64,000 nucleotides of DNA, taken from assembly GCF_028583425.1 (NCBI RefSeq), contig NC_072795.1, positions 7,587,001 through 7,651,000 on the forward strand, written 5' to 3'. How positions within the stretch are numbered: position 1 is the first letter of the stretch; the number at the start of each line of letters is the position of its first letter. This stretch comes from Eublepharis macularius. Taxonomy: Eukaryota; Chordata; Lepidosauria; Squamata; Eublepharidae. Position numbers and translations under genes: made by a program. Positions 13,801 through 25,800 of this stretch are shown in pieces. A model generated the notes under the pieces. That model was not told the origin of the DNA. It ran no database searches and saw only the letters and a program-made list of their open reading frames with translations.

Positions 13801-16800
13801 AGTGGTAAGCAGCAGTACTGCAGCCCCAAGCTCTGCTCATGACCTGAGTTCAATCCTGGCGGAAGCCGGGTTCAGCTAGCCGGCTCAAGGTTGACTCAGC
13901 CTTCCATCCTTTTGAGGTCGGTAAAATGAGTACCCAGGTTCCTGGGGATAAAGTGTAGATGACTGGGGAAGGCAATGGCAAACCACCCCATAACAAAAAG
14001 TCTGCCAAGAAAACGTTATGATGCAACGTCCCCCCCATGGGTCAGTAATGACTCGGTGCTTGCACAAGGGACTACCTTTACCTGATGCTGACATGATGCA
14101 AGCATAGATAATTGGTATCCTATGCCCTCTCCTCAGCTGCAATAAATACAAATCGGTGCATACACCCGCCCCCACTGGGCGGGCCAGTTGGGCGATTCGC
14201 CTGCCTCACTCCCCATAAGTCTGCCAAGAAAATGTCGTGATGTGACGTCCCTCCATGGGTCAGTAATGACTCGGTGCTTGCACAGGGGACTACCTTTACC
14301 TACCATTCAACACATTAAACTTAAATCTCCATAAAAGGAAACAATACTGTATTTGGCTTGTGAAATCAAGGGTCACAAAACATGATACAAATAGGTTACG
14401 GGCTTGATTTATTATTGCAGAACATTATGTCTATCAACTCAACGTCTATCACGTCTATCAACTCAACGGCTGTGGCTGCATTCTTTATGTCTCACGGACC
14501 AACATCGCTTCTGCCCCCGACACAATCAAGAACTCTTGTGGCAGCTTATGAGATCCACTGTGGTGGATCCCAGGTTCGAATCCCCACTCTGCCATGGAAG
14601 CTTGTTGGGTGACCTTGGGCCAGCCACACACAATCAACCTAACCTACTTCACGGGGCGGTCGCGAGGATAAAATGGAGGAGAATGATGCAAGCTGCTTTG
14701 GGGAGCAAGGTGGGATATAAATAAAGTAAATATATTTTTTAAAATGTTACAGGTTAATTATGGCTGAAAATGGGCCCCAGAATCATTGCAGTGCATAGAA
14801 GCTTTGCTGTGAGCAAGCAGGCATCGCTTGGCAGAAGGATCAATGCCCATGGGTGCCCTGAAGCACTAACCTTTTAAGAAAACCACAGCCGCAGACTTTG
14901 GCCTGTGATGAATGGCACCAAGATGCCAAACAAGACGGAAGGAACTTCTAACAGGCTCCAACCGATCACATCCATTTGAGCAGCACAGCTGTTGGCGCAT
15001 GCGCTCTCCGTGAAGCAGCCACGTCACGACTCCTCTTTACAGCCCTGCAGAGGTTTGCTTGCTTGTGCTGCATAACTAGACAATTATTCCTGCAGCACTG
15101 CCAATGTTTACGGCACATCAGAAAAGCACACCGGCAAAACTGTAGGTTCTAACGCCCAAGGGGCTTGCAATCTAAATTTTGACAGAGGGGAGGGGACAAC
15201 GCAGTAACGTATGCCCAGGCCAAGTTGAGGCAGAAAACGAGGATTAAAGACTGAGGCTACAGTTTTGTGGGAAAGGTGGATTTAGGAGTTGTAGGAGGGG
15301 GCAGAGATACGATGTAAGTATTCTGGCAGGAAATTCTAGGCAAAAGGGGTATACGCTTTTAGCACACACTTCTGACTCCCCTCATTCACAAATGCCATTC
15401 TGCTCATAGGTACAACTCACAACCAAGTACCAGCCTGGTGGAACTCTCTCTCTGTCGAGACTAGGGTTCTGTAGGATTTATTACAGTTCCACTGGGCCTG
15501 TAAGATGGAGATTTTCCTCCAGGCCTATGGTTGTGGTTGAGGTGTGGGCAGGCTGCCTGGTCGGCTTCTCTGCTCTGGCCTATAGTCTGCCTGTTTAGTT
15601 AAGATATTTTATTTATTTTCAATTTTTTATTCCGCCCTCCCCAAATTTCCAGCAGGCTCAGGGCGGATTACAAAATACGTAAAGGTTAAAATATATAGAA
15701 CAGTTGTTATAATTAACAATTCTAAAAACATCCAATTTATACAGTTAAAATACAATTATATATATCAACATAGGGGCACAACATTCCACTGATCAAATTT
15801 CAAACAACTTCAGAGCATCTCTGCATTCAAGAGTTTTGTTTTAAAAAATGGGGGTATTGGTTTTGTAATCTGCTTGGCCGACCTCCATGATTATTGAGGG
15901 GGGTGTATTGTCTGTGAACATCCAGACATCTTGGATATGTAGTTTTTAACGTTTATACTCTGCTTGTTTATTTTACTCCCATTATTGGGGATTGTTATTT
16001 TAATATTATTGTAATATTATTAATGTTATGACCTGCCCTGAGCCCACTCGCAGAGAGGGCAGGTAAGAAATCTAATAAATTAAATTAACACCCGATGTGA
16101 TGGACAGTTTCACTGGAGAGTGAAACTGTCAAGTACCAACAGAAGAAAAGAGACAGCTGGAGTTTTGGATGGAATGGGGTTAGGAAGTTTCCTGGATGAG
16201 GCAGGGGAGTCCACTAGGGACTGTAGTTATTGATTCTGACAGGTGTTAGGGGAAATTTTTGTAATAGTACTCCTTCCAATTTATAAGTCCCCTACTATCA
16301 CTAACCCATATATATTTCAAGACACCAAACACAGTGAATACAGATGAAAAATGGGTTTATTATTTCAGAATAAGCCCAGACACAATCTCCACTAGGGGGA
16401 GACGTGTGTCAAGACCAGTAGCACTGGAGGGCCTTATATTCCCTTCAGTACTGACTGTTTACAGAATAATCGCTATTTGTTTACAGAATAAAAGATCAGA
16501 GGTTAGGATGAAGTTCTAACATAATGACAGGGATCCCTGTTAGAAATGAGCAGAATGATGTATGTTCCCAGAGAAGATGATGTGGTAAGCTTGAGTGTCA
16601 AATGATTTATACAAACATTTGAGAAGCTGGAGCCGTAAGTCTGACATTCTCTTGGGAAAGGATTCAAAGTTGAATCTTACTTTATTTAATTAGAATAAAG
16701 AAAACAACAATATGTTTATACATTACCCAGTGACCTGTCTCACTCAGAGACAGGATCTTAACACTAGAACAAGGCCTCTCTTTACTTGTTTACGTTCTTC

Positions 16801-19800
16801 TGTGTGCTGGTAGCTAGAATGTATGCTCAGAATAAGATTTTATGAAATGGGGCCTAAAAATTCCCTAACAACAGGCAGGCGTTTGGGTGCTTTCTCTGTT
16901 TAAAAGTGCCAAGCAGCCTGGTTACTGTGGTTGCGTTACAAGCTGCTGATTTATGTAACACTGGACTTCTCAAGTATAAAGCACCTCCCGTACCCAGCAC
17001 TGTATCATCTCGCTGGCTGAACTGGGAAGAAGTTACACTCCCCTTTGCCACTAAAATAAACCGGTTTTCCTAGTTTGAATTCATCAAGCCTACGGTGTGG
17101 TTCCTTCAAGCCTTTAAGACCCTCATAATAAGCCAAGTGAACGCCAAGATGCACCCTGACTCCAGGCATTACCAGTATTAAGGACTAGAAGACTAAGCAG
17201 TCCCCATTGTATGAGCTTAAAGAAAAAAGCAAACAAGAAAAAGCCTGGATCAGGTGTTGTGATGCTCAGCATCTTCAATTAAAAATGGATTAGGTGACAT
17301 GAAACACCTGGACAGGACATTTTGGAGAGCTGTGGTCAGCATAGAAAATACGGATAAATAGAGACCAATAGTCTGGCACGGTATAAGGCAGGTTCATGTG
17401 TGGCTAATGATTTGTATTCTAGATTTTGGCTAGGCTGCTAGGAAAGGGAAGAAATTTCCCTTTTAACTAAACAAGAAACCCCACGACTGCATTCTCTCCC
17501 TACCACACCTTAGCTGGCTGCGATAAGATCCAGACACCTGCACAGGCATCCAGGGAGTTTCTGGACGCCAAACCTGTCTGGCAAGCTTTTCCCCAGATTA
17601 TATAAATGCCAAAGTTGCCGTCCAGGCCACCCCCGGGGCGATCGTAAAGTGACAAAAATAAACACACAGCAACATACAGACTTGGTCAAAACAACCTTCC
17701 TCTTAGAACTAGGCCCTGTCCTGTGACACGGACTGACTCCAGATGCTTTGGAGGAGGCGACTTTCTTATAGCTCTGCTTCCAAGGAAGGCTGGGGACGAA
17801 GAAGCATCTCAACCAGGATGCCGGACAGCAAGATGCACTTCCCATGGGGGAACAGGCTGCAGTTATTGGAGTGGGATGGGGCTGGCAGGAAAGGTGGGAT
17901 GGGACGCAAGAGCTGCCCTGGTGGAAGCGACCAAAGAGCCTCCAGGGCCAACATTCTCAGCGCAATCCTAGGCAGAGTTACCCCAGCCTGAATGAATGAA
18001 ATCCTGCCATCAAGTCATAGTTGACTTCTGGCGACCCCTGGTGGGGTTTTCATGGCAAAAGACTAACAGAGCTGGTCTTCCATTGCCTGCCTCTGCCTCC
18101 ATGGTCTTTGCTGGAGGTCTCCCACCCAATTACTAACCAAGACCGGCCCTGCTTAGCTTCTGAGATCTGAGGAGATCAGGCTCTCCTAAGCCCATTAGAC
18201 TGGAGTGAGTCTGCTTGGGACTGCGCTGTCTGTGGGCAGCAGGGAACTCCCACATGGTACTCAGAAGCCCACAGCAAAGCGGGAAGGCAACAGCCCTCCA
18301 CAAACGTATGACCTCAGCATCAGGTATTCAGAAGTATAGCGCCTCTGCATATGGAGGTTTCGTTTGGCTCTACCGTGGCTAAGTGTCTTTCGTAGACCAG
18401 TTGCCCATTCATCCGTCTCATCCTTTGTTAAAAAAAAATCTAAATGGGTGGGCATCCCCACACCCTGTGGCAGAAAATTCCAGGGGTTACGTGTTGCACA
18501 AGGTGCCATTTTTGGTTGGTCTGAATTCCTTTTTTATTAGGAGATCCTGAATAGCATTGTGAGAGGAAGAGAAAAAAACAACCTTCCTTTGTTTCCTCTG
18601 TCCATAACAACAACAACAACAGTGTGCTTATATACCACCCTGCTGTACTGATTAGTGCCCCACTCAGAGCAGCGAAGAAGATCAGTGCTGTTGTTATTCC
18701 CACAATACAGCTGGGGCTGAAATGAGCGGCTGACCTAAGGGCACCTGCTGAGTTCATGGCGGTAATGGGAGTCGAACCAGCAGAGTGCTGATTTGCAACC
18801 TGACCACTTTACCACTATGCTACAGCAGCTCTTCTAGACAGATTAGTGCCCCACTAGGAGTGGTGAACAAAGTCAGTGTTGTTATTATTCCCACGATACA
18901 GCTGGGGAGCTGGGGCTGAGAGGAGAGGCTTACCCAAGGAATTTGAACCAGCAGAGTGCTGATTGGCAGCCCAACCACTTACCCAAGGCCACCTGCTGAG
19001 CTCATGTCAGTGGTGGGTGTCAAACTTGCAGAATGCTGATCTCCAGCCCAGTCACTTAACCACTACGCTACAGCAGCTCTCAGCTGGGCTACCAGAGAGC
19101 CTTTTGACCAAGATATTAGGAATTGAGCCTGGGAGTGTGCTGGTAAAGCAAGGGCTCCGCTGCTGAGCTCCACCCCACATCTGATGTGCGGATAACAGAG
19201 AGAGAAAGAAAGATTGAATCCAGTTAAATGAGCAAAATGACTCACGGAGGCAAAGGTGCCAATTTGTTTGATGTTCTGTTCGTAACTTTGCGAGCTGGTG
19301 GGCCTCCCGGGCGTCCGTCTGGAGTACCAGAAGGTGTAATTATACTGCAGGGGGTGCTCAGCCGGCCCTGGAACCACGGCCTGCATTTGGAATTGAAACA
19401 GTCATTTATCCTCATGCATTTTTGGAAAGCGAGAGCTGAAAGAGATGTTTGCAGCGTTAAAAGCTCGCCCCGTCCCTGCCATCGCAGAGCGTGAAAGAAC
19501 AGTTTAGCCTCATTTTCTCAGAGAAATCCCATCTCTGTTAATAGCCTGAAACACTCCATTAGTCTGGCAGGAATTGACTATATTTCAAACGAGAGATTAG
19601 CAATCCTCGGCTTGCCTGAGTTTCTCCAAGCTGGCAACTGACGAGTCTCAGGAGGATAATGTTGTTTCGCAACTCGTGAGACAAGGCCAGTTTGTGAACT
19701 CTGCCGTCATGCCTTTATATCTCTCCCACTGCTAGGAAAAGAGATCTTAAGAGAAAACACTGAGATTACAGAGAATTGAGTCCTTGTCTGAGCACGGAAA

Positions 19801-22800
19801 ACAGATGGAATCAAAGCAAACAGAAAAACGCCAGGCAAGATTTGCTAAAGCGAACCAAACCCCCAAATGTTGACAACGTGTACAACATTCTAACAACTGC
19901 ATTCATTTTTTTTAGCATTGACAGATTCCCATCTGAAAAGTCAATTTCCCGTCTTTAAAAATACACACACACACAGGAGAATCTGAGCTGGTTTTTAACT
20001 TTTCCTTCTTTGGATATAGTTGCAAGGAAAATACAAGGATAGAAGCAGCCAAACAAGAAAAGCTTTCATTTCCCCATTTCCTGCAGGTGAACAATAGAGT
20101 CTGAAAAACTTCCTTAACACGAGCAAAATGCTGGCCTTTATCAGGGGCTGGGAATGTATTTGGGGAATGGGGGGGCTTGCATGTTATAAGGACCTCTGGA
20201 GAAGTGCCATGTGTCTCTGCATGCCTTTGCATTCCTCCTCCCCTCTCGGTTATGATCACGTCCATGGGGGCCAGGTCACCACTGAGCTTAGTGGTAGAGC
20301 CAGAGAGGGAAGTGAGTGACCACAGTTCTGGGGCAAAGGAGAGCCTGTTGGAAGGTGATCTCTGTGCCAGGTCGAACCAACTATGAAGCAATGGGCTATT
20401 TCAACATTTGTCCAGTCTTGCTCCAAGCTTATTACATGCTAGCAAGACGCCTACTGTTATGATGTGTGGTGTGTGAACACAGGGGGGCGGGAACTTGTAT
20501 ACTGCGAGGTCCTGTTGAAGGGAGAGGCCAGCATGTCTGCACACAGCTGCTGCTCACAGCAGGGACTTAAACTGACTACTCTTGGCAGGGGGTGGCATGT
20601 TTGCATCAACGGCTAGTTTACCCCTTTGGTCTCCCTGCAGGAATGAATGGGAGCCATTCACCCCTTCTACAAATGGCATTTTCCGACTTCCCAGGATGCA
20701 TCTGCCCCCTGGCAAAGCCCTGTCCTGAGTTCTAGTCTTTTGATTATGCTAAAATATGACTGAATGACAAAAATGGACTGTTACAGAGTGACGTGGGCCA
20801 GCTGCCCACAAGAGAGGTTCCAGCGCCATTAGCTTGTAAGTGGAATATTGGAAAGCTGCGCAATTTGTTCTGCTTTCAAAATGCAGACTTCTAAAACTTG
20901 CAGACTTCCCCCCACTCCTCAAGTAAGAGACAGAATTGCACAAGGGTTGGGCAGGTCTTTGAATTATCTGCAAATGTTCTTCTGACCAGGGCCCTACGGG
21001 CTAATGACCCTGACACCCACTCTGGTGTCTGGCAGGAGCAAGAACTTACCTTCCTCTTGGAGCTATTCTGGGATTTGTCTCTATCGTTTTTTTCCTTCTC
21101 ACCATCTTTCTGTGTGCCGTTCTCTTCATTCTGGTCATGGTCTCCGCTATCGTCGTCCTTCAGACTAGCAAAAGGAGGAGAAAAGCATCAATTTGGTAGC
21201 CACTGGGCTACTGGAGCTGCCCTCTCGTCTGACTCATCAGACAGGTCCCCAAGAAAGGGCACTTTGAAAGGAGCAGACAATCCCACCCTGAGACCAGCTG
21301 TGCATGCTACACCTCTGTGGGAGAAGTGCAAAACATTTGCGCTCCTGGCATCACAGAAAAATGCTGAGAAACGCTATAATGAAATCTTTGCTGAAAATAT
21401 ACTAAGTGCCACAGGCAACCCGGCAGCTGGGATTTTTCAAGCCCTGCTTTAAGAATACCAATGAGGCCCTACTTAAGGGTCCCCCTCAACTGAAAGGCCA
21501 GTTTGAAGGCCTTGGCTTTTATGCCCTTTTTATGCCCTCCAGGGCAACTGACTGGCTACCATGTGAAACAAAACAGTAAAGAGTCCAATAGCACCTTTAA
21601 GAATAACCAACTTTACTGAAACATAAGCTTTCGAGAAACACAGTTCTCTCTTGAGCTGGGAACAAACCCATCCAATATATCATCAGTGATCTACAGCCCA
21701 TCCTGGAAAACCATGCCTCTCTCTCAGAAGCCCTGGGTGGTAGACCTCTCCTTGCCTACAGACAGCCCCCCCCCCCAACCTTAAATGACTTCTCACTAAC
21801 AATCATGAATCAGCCAGCAGGGTCACCAACACAGGTACCAGACCCTGCAACAGACCCAGATGCCAGCTCTGCCCTCATATCTACCCAGGAAATACGATAA
21901 CAGGACCCAATGGCATCAACTATACAACCTCTGGCTTTTACAGCTGCTCTTCCTCCAACATGATATATGCACTCATGTGCCAACAATGTCCATCTGCTCT
22001 GTACATTGGACAAACCAGCCAACCTCTACGCAAAAGAATAAATGGACACAAATCTGACATTAAAAATGGCAACATCCAGAAACCAGTGGGAGAACACTTC
22101 AATCTACCAGGACATTCCATCAAGGACTTAAAGGTCACTGTAGTTCAACAGAAACCTTTCAAAAACAAAATCCAATGGGAAGCTGCTGAATTGGAATTCA
22201 TATGTAAATTTGACTCAGGCAGACTTGGATTGAATAGAGACTATGAATGGTTCTCTCATTATCAGAAGTAACTGATCTCATTATCAGAAGTGAACTGATT
22301 TGCATCTACTCCCCCCTCCCCTCCCCTATATATCTCTGGCTAGTTTCTTCATACCCTCCATGCATCTGACAAAGAGAACTGTGTTTCTCAAAAGCTTATG
22401 CTACAGTAACGTTGGTTAGTCTTAAAAGGTGCTACTGGACTCTTTACTGTTTTGCTACGACAGACTAACACAGCTAACTCGTGTGAAACAAGATGCTGGA
22501 CTAGGTAGGTTGGTCCAGCAGGGCTCTTCTTATGTTCCTATCCTACCAGAAGCACAGCCTTTTCATTTAGCAGCCCAGCTGTTGCGGAACTCACTCCCAT
22601 ACAAAACCTACCTAGCCCACCTTTCTTGGCTCCATTAAGGGACAGATTAAGACAGCATAGTTCTGAAAAGCGTTCACTTCTGGGTTGTGAGACCAGGGCT
22701 ATTTTTATGCTACTTATCACAGTACAGCTGCTCTTGACTTTATGGGTTTAATTTTTTTAAAACTGCACCGCAAAATGCTAGGAAAGCTTGCCTATACAGC

Positions 22801-25800
22801 AGGATATAATTGCTAAAATTAGCGCCAGTTTAAAAAAAAATCTTTATTTGTATGCCCAACGTTTTCAGCTGCATTGCAAGCCCGATCTCTGAAAACCCTG
22901 CAGGGCTATATGGCGGTAATACCAGTTGGACTATGTCTTTCAGCATCTGATAGCGATTCCCAACTTGAAAGTAATATTCACTTTCAAATGATGTAGCCTT
23001 TGATAACATGCCTTTGTTCCATCTTTCTAATAGTTGCTTGAAATTACCTTGCAAGCCAAAGTGAAGAATGGATTTCAGATCTCTCCTCCTGAGGTTCTGT
23101 ACTGTTTCCACTCCCCCCCCCTCAGCTTTACAAATTCTGTTCCTTGCCTTTCATGCTACCATTATTTAGCCTCTCTTATCTCTTAGGTCGGCTCCCACTT
23201 TTATAACTTCCCCTGAACTCCCTATGACCTCCACTCCTCTTGCTTCACCAGTTCAGCCACACGAGTCTCCTCATGTGGCTCAAATGCTCTTTCCTCAAAT
23301 GCTCTTTCCCCCTTGCTGTCCTCAGATACCTGCAAAATCAAAAAGAGTCCAGTAGCACCTTTAAGACTAACCAATTTTATTGTAGCATAAGCTTTCGAGA
23401 ATCACAGTTCTCTTCATCAGATGCATGGAGGGCAAAAAGAGAAACTGGTCAGATATAGAGGAAGAGAGGGGGGGGCGGGGTAGATGCAAACAGCTCCTTC
23501 TGATGTGGAGATCAGTTTGCTTCTGTAAAGGTTCAGAGGACTTAGCCATGTTAGTCTATAGTAGCAAAATCAAAAAGAGTCCAGCAGCACCTCCAAGACC
23601 ATCCAATTCCACGGCAGCACAAGCCTTCGATAACCACAGCTCTCCCTGCCAGCTGCATCTGACAAAGAGAACTGTGGTCCTCGAAAGCCCACGCCAGGCG
23701 TCACTGGGCTCCCCCAGACCACGCCTCTGTAAAGGGAATCTGTTACCTGTGATAATGAGATAACCATTCATAGTCCCTATTCAGTCCCAGCTTGACAGAG
23801 TCAAATTTGCATATGAATTCCAATTCAGCAGCTTCCCGTTGGATTTTGTTTTTGAAAGGTTTCTGTTGAACTACAGTGACCTTTAAGTCTTTGATGGAAT
23901 GTCCTGGTAGATTGAAGTGCTCTCCCACTGGTTTCTGGACATCAAATACCTGGAATTCCCTCTCAGAATGCCCAACACAATTCACTTTTCTCTTTCTTCA
24001 AATCTCCCTGTAAAGCCCAGCTTTTTTTGTACAAACACATCAGTCCTTCCACTATAATCCTTACTCGTTTTTGCAATGTCTTTAGGGGTAATATACCATC
24101 TAAAAACATTTTATACCAATTCTCTCTTAACATCTGACAATCTTTGGTCCATACATTTTCCCACTGACTCATAGAAATATTTTCTCCAAACTTTTGCATC
24201 CACTTTATCATACAATTTTGGACTTGTTCCAATTCCGTGGCATATTGCAATAGAATTTTGTCTATTTTTCCCAAGAGATGTTTTGACTCTTCACTAACTT
24301 GTCAGTCCGCATCCTAGGCTAAACCCAAGCAAATGCTTAGTTTTTCAATTAGTTTCCCATGTGTCTCTAGATTATATGCTCCTTGCAACCAGGGGCCTTG
24401 TGACAACTTTCTTTCAGAGCTCGGGCAATTCATCATGCGTGTTGACAGGACTGCATGAATTTAAAAGTTATATAATTGATTCCGTTACACCTTGAATAGC
24501 TACCACCGCATCCAACCGCTAGACTTTTTATCTTCAGATGGCTTTAAAAAATGTTATTGTACCACGATATGCACACTTATTGCCATTTCAATGCACCCTC
24601 CATGACAGTGTTTCTGTCCAGTATCTGGCACATAGTGAAAATAAACAGGAGGCTTTACTCCAGCATAAACTATTGAGGACTGAAACCCACGTCTTCAGGA
24701 TTAAATGGAGCCTTCCTTCCTTCCTGTCTATCTTAAAGGACAGCATAGAGAGGATTAGAGATGTAAAACTTCCAGAAATTTAGAAGCCATGGCAGGAGTG
24801 GGTACCAGGAAATTTTTTATCACAGCTAAAACTATTTCACTGTTTTATACAGCCTAAAATTTCTAACTTAACCAGCATATAAAACTGTACTATCTGGCCA
24901 TACCTACGGAACTGAGAAGTATAAATGCCTTTGTTTCCTACAAGCAAAATTGTCAATATAAAGGTAATTGAGCTGCAAACTGCTGCATCATACTCTGTCT
25001 CAGCATGGGTACCTTGGGTTTTGCTATCTGAGAGGCAGGAACAAATTAAAACTGAAAGCTACAAACAATTTCTATAGTAAATGAAGTATACTACTAGAAT
25101 ATAAAGCGTCCGTTACAGTATGATTAGCAACAAAAGTGGATATTGAGCTAACATAAAAAACATCACCAATATCACTGCACTTATGTACCACTCTTCTAGA
25201 CAGATTAATGCCCCACCCAGAGCGGTGAACAAATTAGTGTTATTATTATCCCCACAATGCAGCTGGGGCTGAGAGGAGGGGCTGACCCAAGGCCACCTAC
25301 TGAGCTCATGGCAGTCGTGGGATTCGAACCAGCAGAGTGCTGATTTGCATCCCAACCACATAACCACTATGCTACAGCACTCCTCCACTATCATATGCAT
25401 ATAGTATATTAATCACAGACAATATTATTCTCGTTTAAATAATGAACAGTTTTGAAAATATGCTCTCTGTCTCTACAGCATTAATGAGATTATCTAGTTG
25501 AGGCTAGGATTACACTGTTAATGCTGTAAATTGTCTTACAATTTAAAAATTGTCACAATATGCATTTTGAATAAAAGTGTACCTTATCCACAAACAGAAA
25601 ATATTTTGAATTTCTCCAAAATTTCTAGTTTCTCTATTGGGAGAACACATATACCACCCCTAATTTCTCATGTCGTTTCAAAGCCTTCCCTTTTCTATGG
25701 AGGATTCATCCACTGAATCTTAAGAAGGGTGCTCTACATTGCCAGTTTGGTGTAGCGGTTAAGAGCGCGGGACCCTAATCTGGAGAACTGGGATTGATTC

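Noticed and set aside
13796..13870. Possible tRNA gene
   Set aside because: The A/B-box-like head belongs to a Sauria SINE; no cloverleaf with a proper acceptor stem is evident.
18120..18200. Possible 5S rRNA gene
   Set aside because: Only the 5S-like internal region is present and it is fused to a SINE body and BovB tail.
18604..19080. CRISPR-like array because of regularly repeated blocks
   Set aside because: The repeats are long, unequal SINE pieces in a vertebrate intron, with no spacer structure or cas genes.
19912..20391. 159-codon minus-strand frame in intron 2
   Set aside because: No domain, no splice or codon evidence, mixed composition; treated as chance.
20898..21452. 184-codon plus-strand frame over EIF4E2 exon 2
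   Set aside because: Antisense shadow of the real exon; the Phe/Ser-rich stretch is the complement of its Lys/Glu-rich linker.
22830..23111. 93-codon minus-strand frame as a gene or LINE piece
   Set aside because: I could not match it to a motif of any LINE or cellular protein; left unassigned.
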